DNA from: Spongospora subterranea f. sp. subterranea
Lineage: Eukaryota > Endomyxa: Phytomyxea > Phytomyxea > Plasmodiophorida
DNA: 64,000 nucleotides
Direction of reading: 5' to 3'
Assembly: GCA_049724395.1 (NCBI GenBank)
Contig: JAUGWO010000060.1
Location: forward strand, 280,295-344,294
Shown here: piece after piece, positions 44,690 to 56,759 of the stretch
Numbering within the stretch: the stretch's first letter is position 1
How the letters are laid out: every line of letters begins with the position of its first letter
The notes under the pieces: model-generated
Database searches by the model: none
What the model saw: the letters and a program-made list of their open reading frames with translations, nothing else
Told to the model about the DNA's origin: nothing
Made by a program: the position numbers and the translations under genes

Positions 44690-46540
44690 ACACGGACGGA
44701 TTACACTTCCCCCTCCACTTGAAGCCTTGGACGGGAATCCCCAGGTCGCGCGCGGCTTCTCGCGCGGTTCTCGTTTTCGCAGCCTTGAGCCACCGCTCTG
44801 TCATAGCTGGTACGTCTTCCAACATGTTTTTGAGAGGTTCCCAAGTTTCGTCGCCGTCCGCCCAACCACGCCATCGTACCTTGATCTCCCAGACGTCGGC
44901 ATGCTTCCGTAAGCCCAAGAACTCGGCGACCTCATACCCAGCAGAATCATGAGCGCACTGGTCATATAAATCTGCATCAACATTCAGGCTTGCGTCCGAA
45001 TAAAATTTCATTCGACTGGCATGCCACTTCACGTCTATCATGTGTCACCAGATCCTCGACCTCGTAAATCCAATCACTCAGGATGTTCACGATTCTCGCG
45101 GGTCCTCGCCACTTCGTCTGTAACTTCCCTAGACGTCTCTCAATTTCTCTTGAGATCAGGACATAATCGCCTTTGTCAAAGTTAATCTTTACGACATTTC
45201 CTTTCCTCAACCTCCGATCCCTTTCAAGTTGCCGTTTCTTATCTGTCGACCTTTTTACGGCTTTGTGAATCTCGTCCAATGACCTTCGTAATCCATCGGT
45301 CATAGATTTGATTTTTTCAGCATCTAGTCGATTCTCCACGACCGTCTGACTTCGATTCGAATATATAGCATCTAAAGGACTGCTGGCAGGCAATCCTGTA
45401 AAAACCGTGATCGGCGCAAATCGTCCAAACCTCTGGCTCGCAGTATGATTCAACGACATCTGCACCAGTGGCAACAGGTCAGGCCAGTCTCCAGATTGTA
45501 GTCGCAACTCAGATAACAACGCTCGCACCACGAACAGTAAATCGCGATTGACTCGTTCTACTGTCCCATTCGCCCATGGAACGTACGCCGTAGTGAAGTG
45601 ATGCTTCGTGTTCAGTCTTGTATTCAACTCCTTCATGACCTCGTTTTTAAAATGTGCTCCCTGGTCACTGACAGTCTGATGAACGACCCCGAATCTGCTA
45701 AACCAGGATAGCAACGCGTTCACCACAACACGATGATCTGCATTCTTGGCTGGAAATAATTCCCGATAGGACGAAAAATCATCTTGAACAACTAGAATAT
45801 AGATATACGGATTCTCGCCCTTAGCCTTCATCTTGTCCATGAAAAGAAAATCGTAGTGTAACAGCTTATTAGGTCGGTCTGCATGTAATGCTTCCCCAAA
45901 TGGCCTTGGTATTACAGTTCCTTTGTTCGCTTCACAATGTAAGCACTCCCGTACAAATTTCAGGATATCGTTTCTCATGTTTTTCCACCAGAACCTTGCT
46001 TTCACGGCTTCTAATGTCGCCTCGACTCCTCGATGTCCTGCGCTGCTGCTGTGGGCAATGATCATAATCCTCACTGCCAACTCTTCTGATGGAATCCAAA
46101 TCTTCCCTTCCCCGGTCTTGAAGACATCATCATTATCGGCATGTACACCGTCTTTCATGGTATCGCTGAAAATATGCTCCTTGTACGCGTTCTGAATCGC
46201 CGTAATTTCGCCCAGATCGGGCCAGACAAACGTAGTCGCATGCAAAGGTCGAACCCTTTGATTGATTGAAACATCTCCAATAGCAGCGGCTCGGCCTTCC
46301 GTCTCCGCATGTTGTGCCCATCGCGTTAGTAGATCAGCCCATACGTTGTCAGATCCTGAAATATGACGAATGCTATACTTGTAAGCTAAAAGTTTGGTGG
46401 CCCACCGCTCAAGCCTGTCGCAAACGTGCCTTCGCTTCTCGCTTGCCCTTTCCGACGGGTCCAAGATATACACTAGGTTTCGATGATCCGTGAATATCAC
46501 GAATCCTTTCTCTCTTAACAGAAAATGTCTCAATGTCTCT
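44690..46540 (-). mobile_element. Ty3/Gypsy chromovirus, 3' half (fossil)
   Basis: It contains, in order on the minus strand, the end of reverse transcriptase/RNase H (FTDHRNLVYILDPSE), a zinc-binding HHCC segment and integrase core, the GPF-like C-terminal module and a chromodomain (VRWRGWADGDETWEPLK). Gag, protease and most of reverse transcriptase are missing. The remaining part is well preserved with about one break, suggesting a fairly young but truncated copy. No terminal repeat pair was recognised. Confidence 0.85.
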
Positions 46541-46679
46541 GTTCTCTTTGTTCACCAGAGTTCAGGAAGTCGCACGGGGGCTGGAGGTCTGGTGGTCTAC
46601 TTCTAAAAAGGGGGATGCTGCCATGATCAGGAGTGTCTTAGGTATACAAGGACCCCCAAAATGTACGGATGTCGACTTT

Positions 46680-46784
46680 CGAAGAGGAGACCACCTTTAT
46701 CTGCAACAGGCTGAGGGTGAGGCCGTCAGCAGTGAACGCACCTCACCCTCAACCTGTTGAAGACAAAGGTGATCTCCTCTTTCG
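46680..46784. repeat. Imperfect palindrome (hairpin), arms of about 43 bp
   Basis: Arms beginning CGAAGAGGAGACCACCTTTA and ending TGATCTCCTCTTTCG pair around an 18-nt loop. One arm with its loop recurs near 51765-51830, on the other side of the Gypsy element. Confidence 0.85.
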
Positions 46785-46798
46785 AGGCAGATTATGTT

Positions 46799-46980
46799 GT
46801 TATGGGACGAACAGATCCTCTGATACCCAAGCTACGTTGTATTAACACAGGCGAAGCAAAGAGTTGACAAGTCAGTTTTCCGAAAAGAATGACCTCTTGC
46901 AGGTCATTCTTGTCAACTCTTTGCTTCGCCTGTATTAATACACACGTGATTATATCAGAGGATCTGTTCGTCCCATAACA
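46799..46980. repeat. Second hairpin, arms with outer (TGTTATGGGACGAACAGATC) and inner pairing segments
   Basis: Outer arms pair over about 26 bp, then a bulge, then inner arms around AGGCGAAGCAAAGAGTTGAC pair again, and a final AGAATGACCT/AGGTCATTCT stem closes on a CTTGC loop. It lies directly beside the first hairpin. Confidence 0.85.
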
Positions 46981-46989
46981 GTTTGACAA

Positions 46990-47150
46990 GAATTATATTC
47001 ACGGTTTACGCACCGCTTTTGAAGACCATCTTCACGGTTTACGCACCGCTTTCAAGACCATCTTCACGGTTTACGAACCGCTTTCAAGACCATCTTCACG
47101 GTTTACGCAACGCTTTCAAGACCATCTTCACGGTTTACGCACCGCTACTC
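46990..47150. repeat. Minisatellite, about five copies of a unit of about 31-32 bp
   Basis: Units share TTCACGGTTTACGCACCGCT and AAGACCATC. The copies are nearly identical. The array ends just before the gag region of the following Gypsy element. Confidence 0.9.
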
Positions 47151-47159
47151 CGATCTGCT

Positions 47160-50100
47160 CTTTTCACATCGTCTTCGCAATTCGATATGTCTAGCCGCGA
47201 GCGATCTGAGTCAGCTCCAGCCAGGCCCACGGCCATCGAGGTTTCCAGGTACCGACGGAACTCCCCAGTTTGCTCAACCTTTGGCGCCGGAGATCCAAGC
47301 GGTACTACAGGCAGCACTCTCTCAGCAACAGCAACAGTTCCAACGGCAGTTGCAGGAATTGTCGCAGCATTACCAGCAGCGGCTGACCTTGCCAGAACCC
47401 AAAGTCCGCCTCCCAGATCCTTTCGACGGTTCCCGATCCACCCTGCGAGGTTTTATCAACCAAATATCAATGGTCATCACCCGTAAACCCAGGACATACG
47501 CCACGGATTCCGACAAGGTGATGTTGGTTGGGGACCTTCTCACAGGAAACGCCTTGCTGTGGTTCTCACCAATTTTTGAGAGACGGGATCCGTTGCTCCA
47601 GGATTTTGTCAGATTCATTGACGCGTTACGGGCACGGTTTGAGGATCCGAACAAAGCAGTTACAGCCGCACGACGATTGGAGGCGCTGCGCCAAGGTCGC
47701 CGCCCAGTCGCTACGTATGCCAGCGAGTTTCAGCTGCTGGTCACCGACGCAGGTTGGGACGGCGCTGCGACGCTACACCAGTTCCGAAAAGGCCTCAACG
47801 AGGATGTAAAAGATCTGCTGTTGACCTGCCCGGAGCCCGCCGACTTGCTCGCCCTAATAATGACGGCCATCAGATGCGGCGATCGCCTATGTGAACGCGA
47901 CCAGGAGCGGCGAGGTCATTCGCAAGTACACCCACAGCGCCACCCCGAGGTCGATTCTGGGTCCGACTCCATGATGGTCGACTCGTTCAGAACCACCGGC
48001 CGCCCGCAACTGGATGAGTCGGAACGAACACGCCGCCGGGAACACAATTTGTGCAGATATTGTGGAGATGCTGGCCACCCTACCGTAGCCTGCCCCCTAT
48101 TGGCAAACCGAAACCGTTTTTCATCCAATACATCATCATTTTCGACCTATAATGCTGAGCCACCTCTCCGATTAGCATTGTCATGTGTGGATAACTCGTG
48201 CGAGACATTATTCAGTTCCCCTATTACGGTCTCATGGCACCAATCCACCCACCTACATTGTTTGATCGACAGTTGCGCGTCCTCTGCTTTTATCGACGCC
48301 AAATTTGCCGAACGAAACAGCATCCCGCTCGTCCGACTTTCTAGACCGTTATCTGTTGAAGTTATCGATGGTCGCAGACTCTCATCTATTACCCATCGAA
48401 CATTGCCACTACGACTTGAGATCTCGAGCATCAAATCGTGCACCAGTCTTTATTGAAGGGGCTTACAATCCCATTATACTGGGGATGTCATGGCTTTCAC
48501 GAACTAAACCCAAAGATTGATTGGGAGGCCCGTACAATCACCCCACACCTTTCTATTACCGACAAGAGTGCCCACCTGTATACTGATAGGCCATGGCAAC
48601 ACAATATATATTCGGCAACAATGACATCGAAAGCGAATGCAGCTTTTCAACGGATATCGAACTCCCCCCAAGCATGGCGAATTCCAGGACGTGTTCGAGA
48701 AGAAAAACGCTGACCAACTGCCCCCACATCCCACATATGATTGCGCCATCAACTTTAAAGAGGAGACTGGCCCGCTGCTATACAGGAAGGTCTACAAGCT
48801 CGGCCAGACCGAACAAAAAGTTTTGCGTCAATACATCGAAGACAACCTCAAGAAAGGATGCATTCGCCACTTCAAATCACCGTTAGGATCACCAATACTC
48901 TTTGTAAAGAAGGAGGACAAGAGCCTCCGACTGTGCGTCGACTACCGCGATGTCAATAATATAACCAAGAAGGAGCCTTATCCGATTCCTGCTATCCAAA
49001 AAATATAAATATTTTGGCCCAACTGTCTTCTGCCAAAATCTTCACGAAGATCGCTCTACGAGGCGCTTACAATCTACTCCGAATCAAGGACGACGACGAG
49101 TGGAGACCGCATGGTGCTGCAAATATGGAAATTTCGAGTATACGGTAATGCCATTTGGGCTAATGAACGCTCCTGGTTATTTTCAGAGGTTTATGAACGA
49201 CGTCCTCCGTGAATACCTCGACAAATTTGTGGTTGTTTACCTCGACGACATTTTGATCTACTCGGAGAGCGCGCTGCAGCACGACGTTAATGTTCGATTA
49301 GTACTTACCAAGTTGCGTTCAGCTGGTTTATTTGCAAAACTTGACAAATGCGTGTTCGACGCTCAGGAAGTCGAATTCCTCGGTTATCTGGTCACCGACA
49401 ACAGCATCAAGATGGACCCAAGTAAGGTGGAGACTATCCTCGATTGGGCGACACCTTCAACAGTCAAGGACGTCCAAAGTTTTCTAGGCTTTGCTAACTT
49501 CTACAGGGAGTTCATCGTAGATTTCGCCAAAATATCTTCTTCTTTGACGTCGCTGACGAAAAAAGATCAACCATTTGATTGGTCAGCCGCGGCCGAGTCC
49601 GCGTTCGTGACCCTGAAACGAGCGTTCACCACAGCGCCTGTTATGAAACATTTTGACCCTATCTTACCTATCATTATTAAGACCGATGCGTCAGACTTCG
49701 CCCTAGGCGCCGTGATTTCGCAACCGCAAATGGACGCGCAATTACATCCTATCGCGCGTTCTCTTCGAGACAATTAACAGATTCGGAATTAAACTACGAT
49801 GTTCATGACAAATAATTACTCGCGATCGTGGTAGCGTTTCAAATGTGGAGACATTTTTTAGAAGGAGCACAGCACAAAATCATCGTATATTGCGACCACA
49901 AGAATTTGATCTATTTTACCTCGTCCAAGACTCTCAGTCGCCGACAAGCTCGTTGGTCATCAATGCTCGCGGAATATCCTTTCGTCATCGTGCACCGACC
50001 TGGTAGTCTATCAGGAAAACCAGATGCGTTATCGCGGCGTCCCGAATACGAAATTCAACCAACCGACCCTATCTGGAAGGTGCAGCGAAGATCTATACTT

Positions 50101-51620
50101 CAACCTGAACAGCTCTTACCTACTCCTGCAGCTACATTATGTGCCACGATAATTAACCCTTCTCAATCGATCGAGGAGCGTATCAAACTTAACCAGCAGT
50201 CGGACACCTTCGTCCAGGATATCATTTCAAGGCTTCCTGTGACAAGTTTTTGACTCGACAACGGAATCCTCTACAAAGAGAAATCGCTGGTAGTGGTGGG
50301 AGAAGATTGCAAACTGGACATATTGAAGGCACGTCAGGATGCCCCAGCGAGTGGTCATTTCTGTATTTCTAAGACACTTAACTCAGTACGACGTACCTAC
50401 TGGTGGCCTGGGATGTCCAAGTATATTAAAAGGTATGTTATCTCCTGTGACACATGTGCTAGAGCAAAGTCCAGTCGCCATCAACCGCACGGTCTAATCT
50501 GCCCTTTACCGATCGCTGAGGACATTTGGCGCTCGATTAACATGGACTTCATTGTTAAATTGCCGAAGTCTCGGGGTCACGATTCTATCCTGGTGGTGGT
50601 AGATCATTTCTCCAAAATGAGCCATTTTATTCCATGCACCGAATCGATAAATGGGGCAGGTCTCGTTGTTCTTGACAAATATTTTCAAATTACATGGGTT
50701 GCCCGACGAGATCATTCCGATCGCGGACCCCAGTTCGTCTCGAAATTCTGGAAACACCTGTTGGCTCGCTTCAAAATTGATCGCAAACTGTCCTGATCGC
50801 GACACCCCCAGAAGGATGGACAGACAGAAAGACTAAATCAAGTGTTGGAACAGTACTTACGCTGTTACATTAAGTTCCAACAAAACAACTGGGTGGATTT
50901 GTTACCAGTTGCTGAATTCGCTTACAATAACGCAGAACATTCGGCGACAAAGATGACGCCATTTTATGCGGTCTATGGTTATCACCCCCGTTTCGACGAC
51001 GCCACATCGTGTTCAGTTGCGACTCTTCCATCGGCCGATGAACCAGTAAACCACATCAATGAAGTTCGGGTGTTCCTCAAGGCAGAACTACAACGCGCGG
51101 TGCGAAATATGAAACATTTCGCTGATAAGAAACGACTACCTCACCCGAACTACAAGGTTGGCGAAAAGTTTTAGTTGAAATCGGAGGGTATTTCATCTGG
51201 CCGTCCTAATTCTAAGCTGAGTAGTCGAAGATTAGGGCCGTACTCCATTACAGAGATGATCAACCCAGTGACCTACCGTTTATCCCTATCACATGGCAGT
51301 CGGCTCCAGAACGAGATCCCAGAGCGCGTTCAATCTCCACCTCCGCCTCTTATCCTTGACTCTGACCACAAGGACCCATTATACATTGTCAAGGAGGTGC
51401 TGGACTCTCGTTGGTATTGAAGTCAATTGCAGTATCTTCTCGATTGGGAAGGGTACCCGCCGTCGGAGCGATCGTGGGAGCCCGCACGTACCCTTGGTGA
51501 AACATCAGCCTCAAAGGAAACGATTCGTCGGTTTCTTGTGGATTACCCGTCCAAGCCGCGCCCTGGCTGGTAATCTTAGGAAAACTGCGGCGGAACTGCG
51601 GCGGAGCCGCGAAGGTTAGG
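47160..51620 (+). mobile_element. Ty3/Gypsy chromovirus, near full length in content (fossil)
   Basis: Parts in order: gag with a CCHC knuckle (CRYCGDAGHPTVACP), aspartic protease (LIDSCASSAF), reverse transcriptase with YLDDIL, RNase H, integrase (zinc-binding region, then core) and a chromodomain near the 3' end. All parts of the family are represented but the coding region is broken in several places (roughly five or more). A hairpin-arm sequence occurs outside both ends (46.7 and 51.8 kb), so it may have landed in an older repeat. Clear LTRs were not identified by eye. Confidence 0.85.
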
Positions 51621-51759
51621 AATATATGGGAGTATTCCTAACAAATATCGCATCAAATGAGGTGCAAACCGATGAGCGATTTTGCTAGTTGAATTATTCC
51701 GAACCGCTCAGCTCGGCCACCTCTTCATGAAGGTGGCCAGATGAATTTCTGGATGTCGG

Positions 51760-51832
51760 AACAGGAGATCTCCTTTTGTCTTCAACAGGTTGAGGGTGAG
51801 GCCGTCAGCAGTGAAAGCACCTTTTGGGTCAT
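51760..51832. repeat. Copy of the hairpin-arm sequence from 46680-46784
   Basis: The stretch containing GTCTTCAACAGGTTGAGGGT and GAGGCCGTCAGCAGTGAA matches the arm and loop at 46.7 kb. The two copies bracket the Gypsy fossil. Confidence 0.85.
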
Positions 51833-52164
51833 TTGGTAACTGTGTATCTCGGGCGCAGTTCCTAACAGCCAAGGACATTTTCAGCGCCCGAAATCGCTTC
51901 TATTGTGATTCTTGGCTCCCATTGTGATATTCCGACAAATCGGTTCTATCCCAAGTCCACAAGCCGATTTGTCGTGATGCGTTTTCCCAATTTCAGGAAT
52001 TGGGTTTGTGTCAAAGACCCCAACGGAATTATACCGAGAGAAGTTGATTCGACAGCCCGGAGGCTGCGGTCAATTGGAAATTTTCCGATGCTCAGTGTTT
52101 TTTTAAATCGTCTGAGATCCAGAACCTACGCTGAAGCTCGGGACTGGGAAATTGAACTGCTGTT

Positions 52165-53080
52165 TTATTCAAGGTAGGATAAGATATCCCATAACGGCTC
52201 TTCCCTCAGTAGCATTTGGACTAAATTGGCAACTGCGGTAAAAACAATCGGATGGAAGCTTCTTCCATGGCGAAACAATCCGTGCCCTAGACAGGCAAAT
52301 ATGCGGATACGGGCGTTAACGCTTTCATGTCGGGCACCCATTCTTTTCAAAGAAATGTTGATGGCTTTCATGACTGAGGTCCCTCCTGCCTTTCGAAACG
52401 CTGTCAAGAATCGATTATCAACGTCACGATAACCGCTATCAGCGGTGGGTTTTCTCCGGGCATCAACCGTGGCAATAAACATTTCTTCGCGATCTTGAGA
52501 TCGGGCCACGACCCACACGGCACTCCACCGGCGATATGTACAATTTTAGAGCATCCTAGAGCAGTGCCAATCTCATATCTTAAGCCGGCACTATTGTGCT
52601 TGTGGGACCAATCGTCTTTGTTGAACACGGGTCCTTCTGGAACTTTAAAGTCAATTCCGTCTATGTACATCGATGGGACCAGCCTGTCCCACCTGATCCA
52701 TCGGTCTTCAAAATCAATCTAAGCAGCTTCAAGAATTCGATAGTCTAACAAATTTGGTGAATCATACCAGGCCCATCTCACTGATTCGTGTAACAACGAC
52801 TTTTGCCCACTTCCGAAATGTTTTTTCTTGAACCTTGAATACAGACGCCCCAACTGATTCTGTAGGGTAGACCTTCAAAAAATATAGCCCTATCAAAAGA
52901 TGTTCTTTTTCCAGTTTTTCCGGACCAGGTCTTGAAATTCGAGTCCATATTTCAACCATGATGTCAAGGCTGACACCAAAAAACGATCGGAACTTCCGCT
53001 TCCATGACGGCGTTTGATAAGATTCTATGGTCATGTTCAGAAGAGTCGATGTCCGCAATAGAAACCACGAGGTCATTCTG
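52165..53080 (-). CDS. DDE transposase of a Harbinger/IS5-like DNA transposon, degenerate
   Basis: Three minus-strand pieces in family order: an N-terminal helical part (SWKRKFRSFFGVSLDIMVEI, LLIGLYFLKVYPTE, KTFRKWAKVVV); the first catalytic Asp region (MYIDGIDFKVPEG, SHKHNSAGLRYEIG, PCGSWPDLKIAKKCL); and the C-terminal part (DSGYRDVDNRFLTAF, MGARHESVNARIRIF, HPIVFTAVANL) with the last acidic residue. At about 52500 the frame changes between PGENPPLIA and the DSGYRD motif, and another change lies near 52740, so the gene is interrupted. A small plus-strand ORF (53779-53997) may be the second gene of the element. Terminal inverted repeats were not located. Confidence 0.75.
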
Positions 53081-53149
53081 CTGTATTATTGGCAGCGAAC
53101 CCAAGTCAGTCGAGTTCCACACACAGACGCTTACCGCTTCAAATATAAA

Positions 53150-53590
53150 ACCTGGGCTATCCTTTGCGCAATTTGTGCAATTTGCGCAAATGACGCAAAA
53201 TCGACGTCTAAGAAGAGTGTACGCAAATAATCGCAAAACGGGCACATGGTGCATTTGCTGCCAGCAAAACGCAAAACGTTTGCGTTACGCCATTTTAAGA
53301 GATCCACAGTCTCAACCTCCGCAAAATTGTTTGCGCCAATATATGCGACGTGTCATCAAAAATTGGTCCATTTTCGCATTTCGGTCAACGAGAAAAAAAA
53401 GAAAATCCAATATTACGCACAAAATGTCACTGTGATCAATTTTGCGGTGGTGCAAAATTGCGCAAAGCCCCAGCAAAAAAACGCAAAAAATTGAGCAAAT
53501 TAACTATCGTTACAAAAAAATGCAAACAATTTTGTAAGTATGTATTGCAATATACACTGCGCAGATTGCGCATTTTGCGCAGGTTGTTCA
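53150..53590. repeat. Low-complexity stretch rich in GCAAA/TTGCGC words
   Basis: TTTGCGCAA, GCAAAA and ATTGCG recur dozens of times in irregular spacing between the transposase remnant and the small ORF. It looks like a decayed short-unit repeat. Confidence 0.65.
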
Positions 53591-53778
53591 CAGGATGTTT
53601 TGGCGGGCTTTCACGGTGGGGCGCGATATTCCAGCGTCATGACCTGGCTCACGGGATTACGGGAATCGACAAACAGTCTGCATACCATTTTGGCGCCTTT
53701 TTCAACAGTGACGTTGCTGTGCTGTATGAAGTTGAACCGTGACAAGGAATCCATTTGTTAATTGGAAGCGCTAGCATC

Positions 53779-53997
53779 ATGTCGTTGACTGCCAAGTCCT
53801 GGACTGATGAAAAAAGCGAACGGCTAGACAGGATCTTGTTGGATGCTGGCAAAGGGTATGAACTGATTACCAGCAAGGATCTTAAACGAATTGCCCCAGA
53901 TACTTTCAAGGATTTTGCAGCAAATACCCTGAATGGTAAAATTAAGAAACATAAAAAGGATCTGTTGCAACGCAAATTCTTCCAAGGACTTCAGTAG
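53779..53997 (+). CDS. Small SANT-like ORF (about 72 codons)
   Basis: Starts MSLTAKSWTDEKSERLDRIL and continues through KGYELITSKDLKRI into a basic end (KIKKHKKDLLQRKF). W-T-x-E and the spacing of helices suggest a Myb/SANT-like DNA-binding fold, as found in Harbinger partner proteins. It is divergent from the transposase remnant at 52165-53080. Confidence 0.4.
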   Translation: MSLTAKSWTDEKSERLDRILLDAGKGYELITSKDLKRIAPDTFKDFAANTLNGKIKKHKKDLLQRKFFQGLQ

Positions 53998-55735
53998 CCT
54001 GGGGAAAATTCGATATGCATCGAAACGGTTTGCGCGTTGCTTTCCCGTATTGACAGGATTCACAGAAATATGATTTATTTCCTTTGACTTTCATGCCTGT
54101 TGCCAAACCACGTATAAGCGTTTTGACTCTCGCGGGATTTATATGTCCCAAACGAGCGTGCCACACTGCTTCTGAAGCGGTGTTAGACGTAACAAGGGAG
54201 TGGACCATATCGGTTTCTGGGATATGTATACGTCCAGAGAGATAGTACACGTCACCTCGACGTTCGCCAACTGTGAGGAGCTGTTGATCGCTTGCTCTGT
54301 ATAGGCGGCAGTTATTCTCGTCGAAAACAGTAAGGATGCCATTATCGGCTGCTGCGCTGACGGAAAAATAGTTTTCAGATAACAGAGGTACATGGTGGAC
54401 ATGCTGCAAGTTAATGTGTGCATGAGCGCATTGAGGTGACTGTATTTGGAGGGATACAGTACCATGGCCGGTAACTAGCAGTCTAGTATTGTCAGCAGTA
54501 CGGATAAACTGTTTCTGGGACATTAGTGGCACATACTCAGTAAAATCATTGAGATCGTAGAAAGAGTGCGAACTACATCCACTGTCGATCATCATACTAA
54601 TGGTTTGTATGGAATTCGTGGGATACACATCAAACGATGATTTATTCGATGATTGCATTGCAGATTGCAGTAACGAATTAATCTGAGGATTCTTCCCCGA
54701 AGGTCGTGGAGGTTTGGAAGTTGTATCTGGCTTTCCAGGCCGAAAACTGTTTTCTCGTTTGCGTTTGCGACAAACGGCTTCTGTGTGTCCACCGCGGCCG
54801 CAATAAGTACAACTCGTGGCGTGTTTCAGGGTTGTAGAGGGCTCACGTGTGTTCTGCTGGTTTGGATTTTCCAGTAGTGGGATCATTCGCAACTTGTGCT
54901 TCAGTGTTGGCCACGTTAGCTGTTGCGAGATTGCGTCCTGCTTTGTCCGGGCATCCGGAAATTTGCGGATAACCCGCAAAGCCAGTGACACCTCATCCAG
55001 AGAGAGATCGCCGAGGCTGATGCACCTGGAGCGCATGGCATCAACTTTGCCCAGAAATTCCTCAATCCTTTCGGGTCTAGTTGGAAACTGGAGTGCATCC
55101 AGTTGGGCGTGCAACTGCAGGATCAGAGCCGTCTTCTGATCATCCTTCCCAGGTCCGTATTCTGCTCGGAGGAACTGCCACAGTTGGGCTGCGGTTTCGC
55201 AGTGTGCTGCGATGGCTAAGACGCCATCGGTCAGCTGATCCGAAACGTACCCCAGCGCTGCTCGATCAATGGCGTGAAATCGATGTGCCGAGATACCATG
55301 GCAAGGACATTTGCCGTTCGGGGGCATCGCCGGACAACAGATCTCGTCCAAAACGTGTTGGTCTAAAGAGTACTGTCGCAGGCGGTTCAGGATCCGGTTG
55401 ACCCATGTCGAGTAATTCTCGATGCCACGAAGGCGCTCCGCAACCGTTAGAGGAGGCGGGGTCTTGGTTTGCGTGAACGCGAATCCCGAGGAGTCGTCAC
55501 CCGATGGTACTGGTAAAGGGCGGGAAGATGGTTGTGTCTCCGCGGGAACGGCGACCTGATGGGCGCATTTCTCTGTGGGCATCGGCTCCGTCAAGGAATC
55601 CGGATTGGGGAACAGACCATGTCCGAATGGCAGTGTGGAGCCCTGAGACAAGCCCGTCGGGGAACTCGGTGGTGTGCCAATGATGGTGGTGTTCAAACTT
55701 GTCGCTCGGCTAGCAGCAGTGGAGGGTCCCATAAC
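53998..55735 (-). mobile_element. Ty1/Copia element, 5' part (fossil)
   Basis: Gag starts MGPSTAASRATSLN and has a UBN2-like core, a CCHC knuckle (CTYCGRGGHTEAVC), protease with DSGCSSH and the GAG-pre-integrase zinc region (HARLGHINPARV, CESCQYGKATR). The integrase core, reverse transcriptase and RNase H are missing; the element ends against the DNA-transposon remnant. The retained part is well preserved, with about one disruption at the 3' side. Confidence 0.85.
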
Positions 55736-55744
55736 CTATTAGAT

Positions 55745-55800
55745 GTGAATCTCAAAAGATGAAATTGGAAGTGTGAATCTCAAAAGATGAAATTGGAAGT
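55745..55800. repeat. Two exact tandem copies of a 28-bp unit
   Basis: Units 55745-55772 and 55773-55800 share GTGAATCTCAAAAGATGAAA. They lie immediately upstream of the Copia gag start and may be part of its leader/primer-binding side. Confidence 0.9.
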
Positions 55801-55937
55801 GTCCCTGTTTATTCGAAACCAGTTGAGTTCGGAACGAGTTCGGACTCCGGAATCTCAGCGTAGACATGCGAGAGAAACTGCGATGAGTCATGATTGAACA
55901 ATGATCCTCGGAATTAATCCAACATGTTGATGGCAGG

Positions 55938-56582
55938 TAGTAACTTTCTGGTCTTTTCACGGTTAAAAATTACTTATTTGTCATAGGACAATTACCAGAT
56001 TCTGACGACGACGATGATTCGCCAGTCACTCCGAAAGTCCAGCCGGCCATCCTTGGTCTTGGCAAGCCCAAGGGCCGACAGTTAAAAAAGGATTGTGAGC
56101 AACCAGCAGTGGCAATCATTAATATGACGCCTGCTGCGGCTACAAAAGCCGCTGGTTTCAGCATTAATGTGCGTTTACACGAAACCATTGAGTATACGGC
56201 AAATGGAACCTCGTATATTGCAGTTATACTCGCTTTAGTAACTGGGTTCGTCCCAACACTTGATGTGAGTGAGGACGGTCAAACATTACTGTATTTATTG
56301 AAACGGACAAGCTGGGATCCAGCGGACTTCATCAGTCCAGAGGCAAGGGCCGACATTTGCGCCAGCGACGAGGCCAAAGCATTTGTACGATATTTCGGCA
56401 ACGAATCTTTAGAGACATTTACTGTTGCAATCCCCTTACCGTCGCCGGTACTGCACGTCACGACCATCAGATCACGGTACATATACAAAACCATTGAGAC
56501 CGTGAAAATCCCGACAAGGTTGGTGGCCACGCTGACCGTACGCAGCGAGGACAAGCTGGACTTGAACAGTATCCTTTGTTGA
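55938..56582 (+). CDS. Unrecognised ORF (about 200 codons), possibly transposon-borne
   Basis: The frame is open from 55938, with an acidic, Pro-rich stretch (PDSDDDDDSPVTPKVQP), basic KPKGRQLKKD, then a beta-rich compact part (FSINVRLHETIEYTANGTSY, IAVILALVTGFVPTL, FTVAIPLPSPVLHVTTI, TRLVATLTVRSEDKLDL). No in-frame ATG precedes the acidic stretch, so it may be a 3' exon or part of an element. There is no signal peptide. It lies between the Copia and Gypsy fossils. I recognise no family. Confidence 0.4.
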
Positions 56583-56759
56583 ATAAAAAAAATAAATACA
56601 GTAATATTCCCTAATACACGAACGAACCCAACTCCGAATGACCGCAGCCTCCTGCGGAACCTGCGAAAGAGGTCTGCCGGAAGAGAAGGAAGAATAATAC
56701 AGAATTGATTGATTGACAAAAGCGATAGAAGTCTGAACTCAACTTACACGGCAAGTTGG

